DNA of 37,742 nucleotides from NCBI GenBank assembly GCA_019694595.1, contig JAIBBQ010000040.1:1-37742 (forward strand). Direction: 5' to 3'. The stretch's first letter is position 1. Each line of letters opens with the position of its first letter. Shown here in pieces: positions 36,180-37,742 of the stretch. The position numbers and the translations under genes were made by a program. The notes beneath the pieces were generated by a model. The model made no database searches. It was not told where the DNA came from and saw nothing but the letters and a program-made list of their open reading frames with translations. Source of the stretch: Myxococcaceae bacterium. GTDB taxonomy: Bacteria > Myxococcota > Myxococcia > Myxococcales > Myxococcaceae.

Positions 36180-37211
36180 ATGCCCCCTCGCCGAACCAGG
36201 ACGCTGGAGAACGCCCGCCGGGTGACCGCGCCGGTGAAGCCCGCCGCCACGGTGCTGCTCGCCGACGACGACGCGGCGATGCTCAAGCGCATCCGCGAGC
36301 ACCTGGCGCCGGCGCGCTACCAGTTCCTCGAGGCGTCCGACGGGGCGGCCGCGCTCTCGCTCCTGCGCGAGCACCGGCCCGACCTGCTCCTGATGGACGT
36401 GGAGATGCCGGGCCTGGGCGGCGTCGAGGTCTGTCGCATCGTGAAGGCCAACCAGACCGAGACCGGGTTCGGCTTCGTGCCGGTGATCCTGATGACCGCG
36501 CGGCGGGGCGGCAAGGTCGAAGGCCTCGAGCTCGGCGCCGACGACTACCTGGTGAAGCCGTTCGACCTGCTCGAGCTGTCGGCCCGGGTGAAGTCGATGC
36601 TGCGGCTCAAGGCCCTGCAGGACGCGCTGGTGGAACAGAACCGCGCGCTCGACCTCGCCAACAAGGAACTCGAGCAGAAGCGCGAAGAACTGCTGCGGCT
36701 CTCGCGTACCGACGGGCTCACCGGCCTCTACAACCGCCGCCACTTCAACGAGCGGCTGGAAGCCGAGCTCGCGCGGGCCGCGCGCTACCACGCCGCGCTG
36801 TCCTGCGTGATGGTGGACATCGACCACTTCAAGAAGGTCAACGACACCTACGGCCACCTCTTCGGCGACGTGGTCATCAAGGAAGTCGCCCAGGTGCTCA
36901 AGAAGGCGCTGCGCGACGTCGACGTGCTCGCCCGCTACGGCGGCGAGGAACTGGTCGCGCTGCTGCCCGAGACCGGCCCCGTCGACGCGCGGCGCGCCGC
37001 CGAGCGGGTGCGCGCGGGGGTGGCCGGGCTCGAGCTCACCTGCGAACTCAAGGGCAAGAACGTGCCGGTGCGGTGCACCGCGAGCCTGGGGGTGGCCACC
37101 TGGCCGTCGCCCACGCTCGCCTCGCCCCAGGCGCTCCTGGGCGCCGCCGACGCCAGCCTCTACCGGGCCAAGCAGGGCGGGCGGAACCGGGTGGAACAGC
37201 ACCAGGATTGA
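36180..37211 (+). CDS. PleD-like response regulator diguanylate cyclase
   Basis: 343 residues. An N-terminal receiver (about 22-140; acceptor Asp73 in LLLMDVEMPG; Lys126 in YLVKPFD) is joined by a coiled coil (about 145-175, heavily E/K/Q/L) to a GGDEF domain (about 177-340) with the active-site signature RYGGEELV (GGEEL, 254-258) and an intact product-inhibition site RDVD (245-248) five residues upstream. It should make c-di-GMP when phosphorylated and be feedback-inhibited. No adjacent kinase is in the window. The start ATG 36180 lacks a Shine-Dalgarno; GTG 36222 with GGAGA upstream is a realistic alternative that removes 14 residues. PilB, about 2 kb away, has c-di-GMP-binding motifs. Confidence 0.94.
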   Translation: MPPRRTRTLENARRVTAPVKPAATVLLADDDAAMLKRIREHLAPARYQFLEASDGAAALSLLREHRPDLLLMDVEMPGLGGVEVCRIVKANQTETGFGFVPVILMTARRGGKVEGLELGADDYLVKPFDLLELSARVKSMLRLKALQDALVEQNRALDLANKELEQKREELLRLSRTDGLTGLYNRRHFNERLEAELARAARYHAALSCVMVDIDHFKKVNDTYGHLFGDVVIKEVAQVLKKALRDVDVLARYGGEELVALLPETGPVDARRAAERVRAGVAGLELTCELKGKNVPVRCTASLGVATWPSPTLASPQALLGAADASLYRAKQGGRNRVEQHQD

Positions 37212-37243
37212 TCGCCATGACCCGGGTCCTTATGAAGGAACAC

Positions 37244-37675
37244 ATGCGGCTTTCCCTGCTCGCCGCGGTGGCGCTGGCCTTCAGCTGCGCGGCCCCGCGC
37301 ACCGATTCCCCCGAGCTCGCCTACCTCGCCTTCGCCAACGCGGCGCGGCGCGGGGAAATCAAGGTCGCCGCCAGCCACCTCTCGTCGCGCACCCAGGCGG
37401 CGCTCGAGGCCCGCCTCAAGGGGCTCGCGCTCGCGCTGCCCGACGCGGGCATCAAGGAAGAGGCGTTCATGGCGCTGTCCAGCGGGGTCCGGGCCCAGCC
37501 AGTGGCCGGCCTGCGCGTGGTGCGTCAGGATGCCACCCAGGCGGTGCTCGCGGTGAAGGTGGGCGAGCGCACGGAGAACCCGGCCGAGCAGGTGGAGGTG
37601 GAGGTCACGATGGTGAAGGAAGGTTCGCGCTGGCTGCTCGAGGTGCCCGAACTTCTCGATGGGGGCATGCCGTGA
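37244..37675 (+). CDS. Small lipoprotein of unknown function
   Basis: 143 residues. MRLSLLAAVALAFSC is a lipoprotein signal with lipobox LAFSC (Cys15). The mature part (SPELAYLAFANAARRGEIKVAASHL ... VEVEVTMVKEGSRWLLEVPELL) has the helix-then-beta pattern of NTF2-like/DUF4878-type periplasmic lipoproteins, an assignment by pattern only. ATG 37244 is chosen because AAGGA lies four bases upstream and the signal begins at once; ATGs at 37217 and 37232 are in frame but add charged residues. The stop overlaps the next gene start as GTGA. Confidence 0.75.
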   Translation: MRLSLLAAVALAFSCAAPRTDSPELAYLAFANAARRGEIKVAASHLSSRTQAALEARLKGLALALPDAGIKEEAFMALSSGVRAQPVAGLRVVRQDATQAVLAVKVGERTENPAEQVEVEVTMVKEGSRWLLEVPELLDGGMP

Positions 37676-37742
37676 AGGACAAGAAGACGTCGCCCCTGGT
37701 CGAGGTGGTGCGCAAGCAGGCCGGGCTCGCCGCGGCCACCCC
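37672..37742 (+). CDS. Start of a gene cut by the right window edge
   Basis: Only about 23 residues are visible (MKDKKTSPLVEVVRKQAGLA and a few more). A GTG start overlaps the lipoprotein stop by four bases (GTGA), indicating translational coupling. No family can be named from so short a piece; it looks like a soluble, basic N-terminus. Confidence 0.6.
   Translation, partial: MKDKKTSPLVEVVRKQAGLAAAT

Overview
The window comes from a high-GC (roughly two-thirds G+C) myxobacterium of the Myxococcus/Cystobacter/Archangium type. The main evidence is gene content and order. The window carries a whole type IV pilus locus in the order I recall for the Myxococcus xanthus social-motility cluster (pilB-T-C-S-R-A-G-H-I-D-S2-R2-M-N-O-P-Q). 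Alternative GTG/TTG starts are frequent and coding density is very high; no gap exceeds 300 bases. I see no tRNA, rRNA, CRISPR array, insertion sequence or prophage gene. The species cannot be named from sequence reading alone.

Layout. Bases 1-3568 (minus strand) hold a TPR protein cut by the window edge, accC, accB and efp. Bases 3688-10301 (minus) are one pilus operon, pilM-N-O-P-Q, followed by a lipoprotein and a Roadblock/LC7 protein. Bases 10369-13817 hold an XRE repressor-like gene, the second two-component pair pilR2/pilS2 and a divergent small secreted protein; a long nested inverted repeat fills the space between the secreted-protein gene and pilS2. Bases 13930-21514 hold pilD and three large GT-C-type polytopic membrane proteins. 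Bases 21634-23277 hold two nearly identical tandem pilin genes. Bases 23329-25917 hold a TPR-like exported protein, an ABC ATPase and a permease (the pilGHI group). A third, diverged pilin lies at 26092. Bases 26727-34003 (minus) are pilR, pilS, pilC, pilT and pilB. The right end holds ribF, an unknown membrane protein, trmB, a PleD-like diguanylate cyclase, a lipoprotein and the first codons of another gene.

How the genes work together. PilB and PilT are the extension and retraction ATPases acting on the PilC platform. PilM/N/O/P form the cytoplasmic-to-periplasmic alignment complex under the PilQ secretin. PilD matures the pilins. PilS/PilR is the sigma-54 circuit that in M. xanthus controls pilA. 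Sigma-54 promoter elements lie at exactly the same distance ahead of pilin 1 and pilin 3, but I find none ahead of pilin 2. PilB has two c-di-GMP-binding (MshEN) motifs and a diguanylate cyclase is encoded nearby.

The less ordinary material, relative to the M. xanthus cluster as I remember it, is: the extra tandem pilins with signs of gene conversion; the GT-C membrane enzymes between pilS2 and the pilins; the XRE gene with its repeat-bearing upstream region; the small secreted protein; the lipoprotein and Roadblock gene joined to pilQ; and the inverted-repeat element at 12482-12695.
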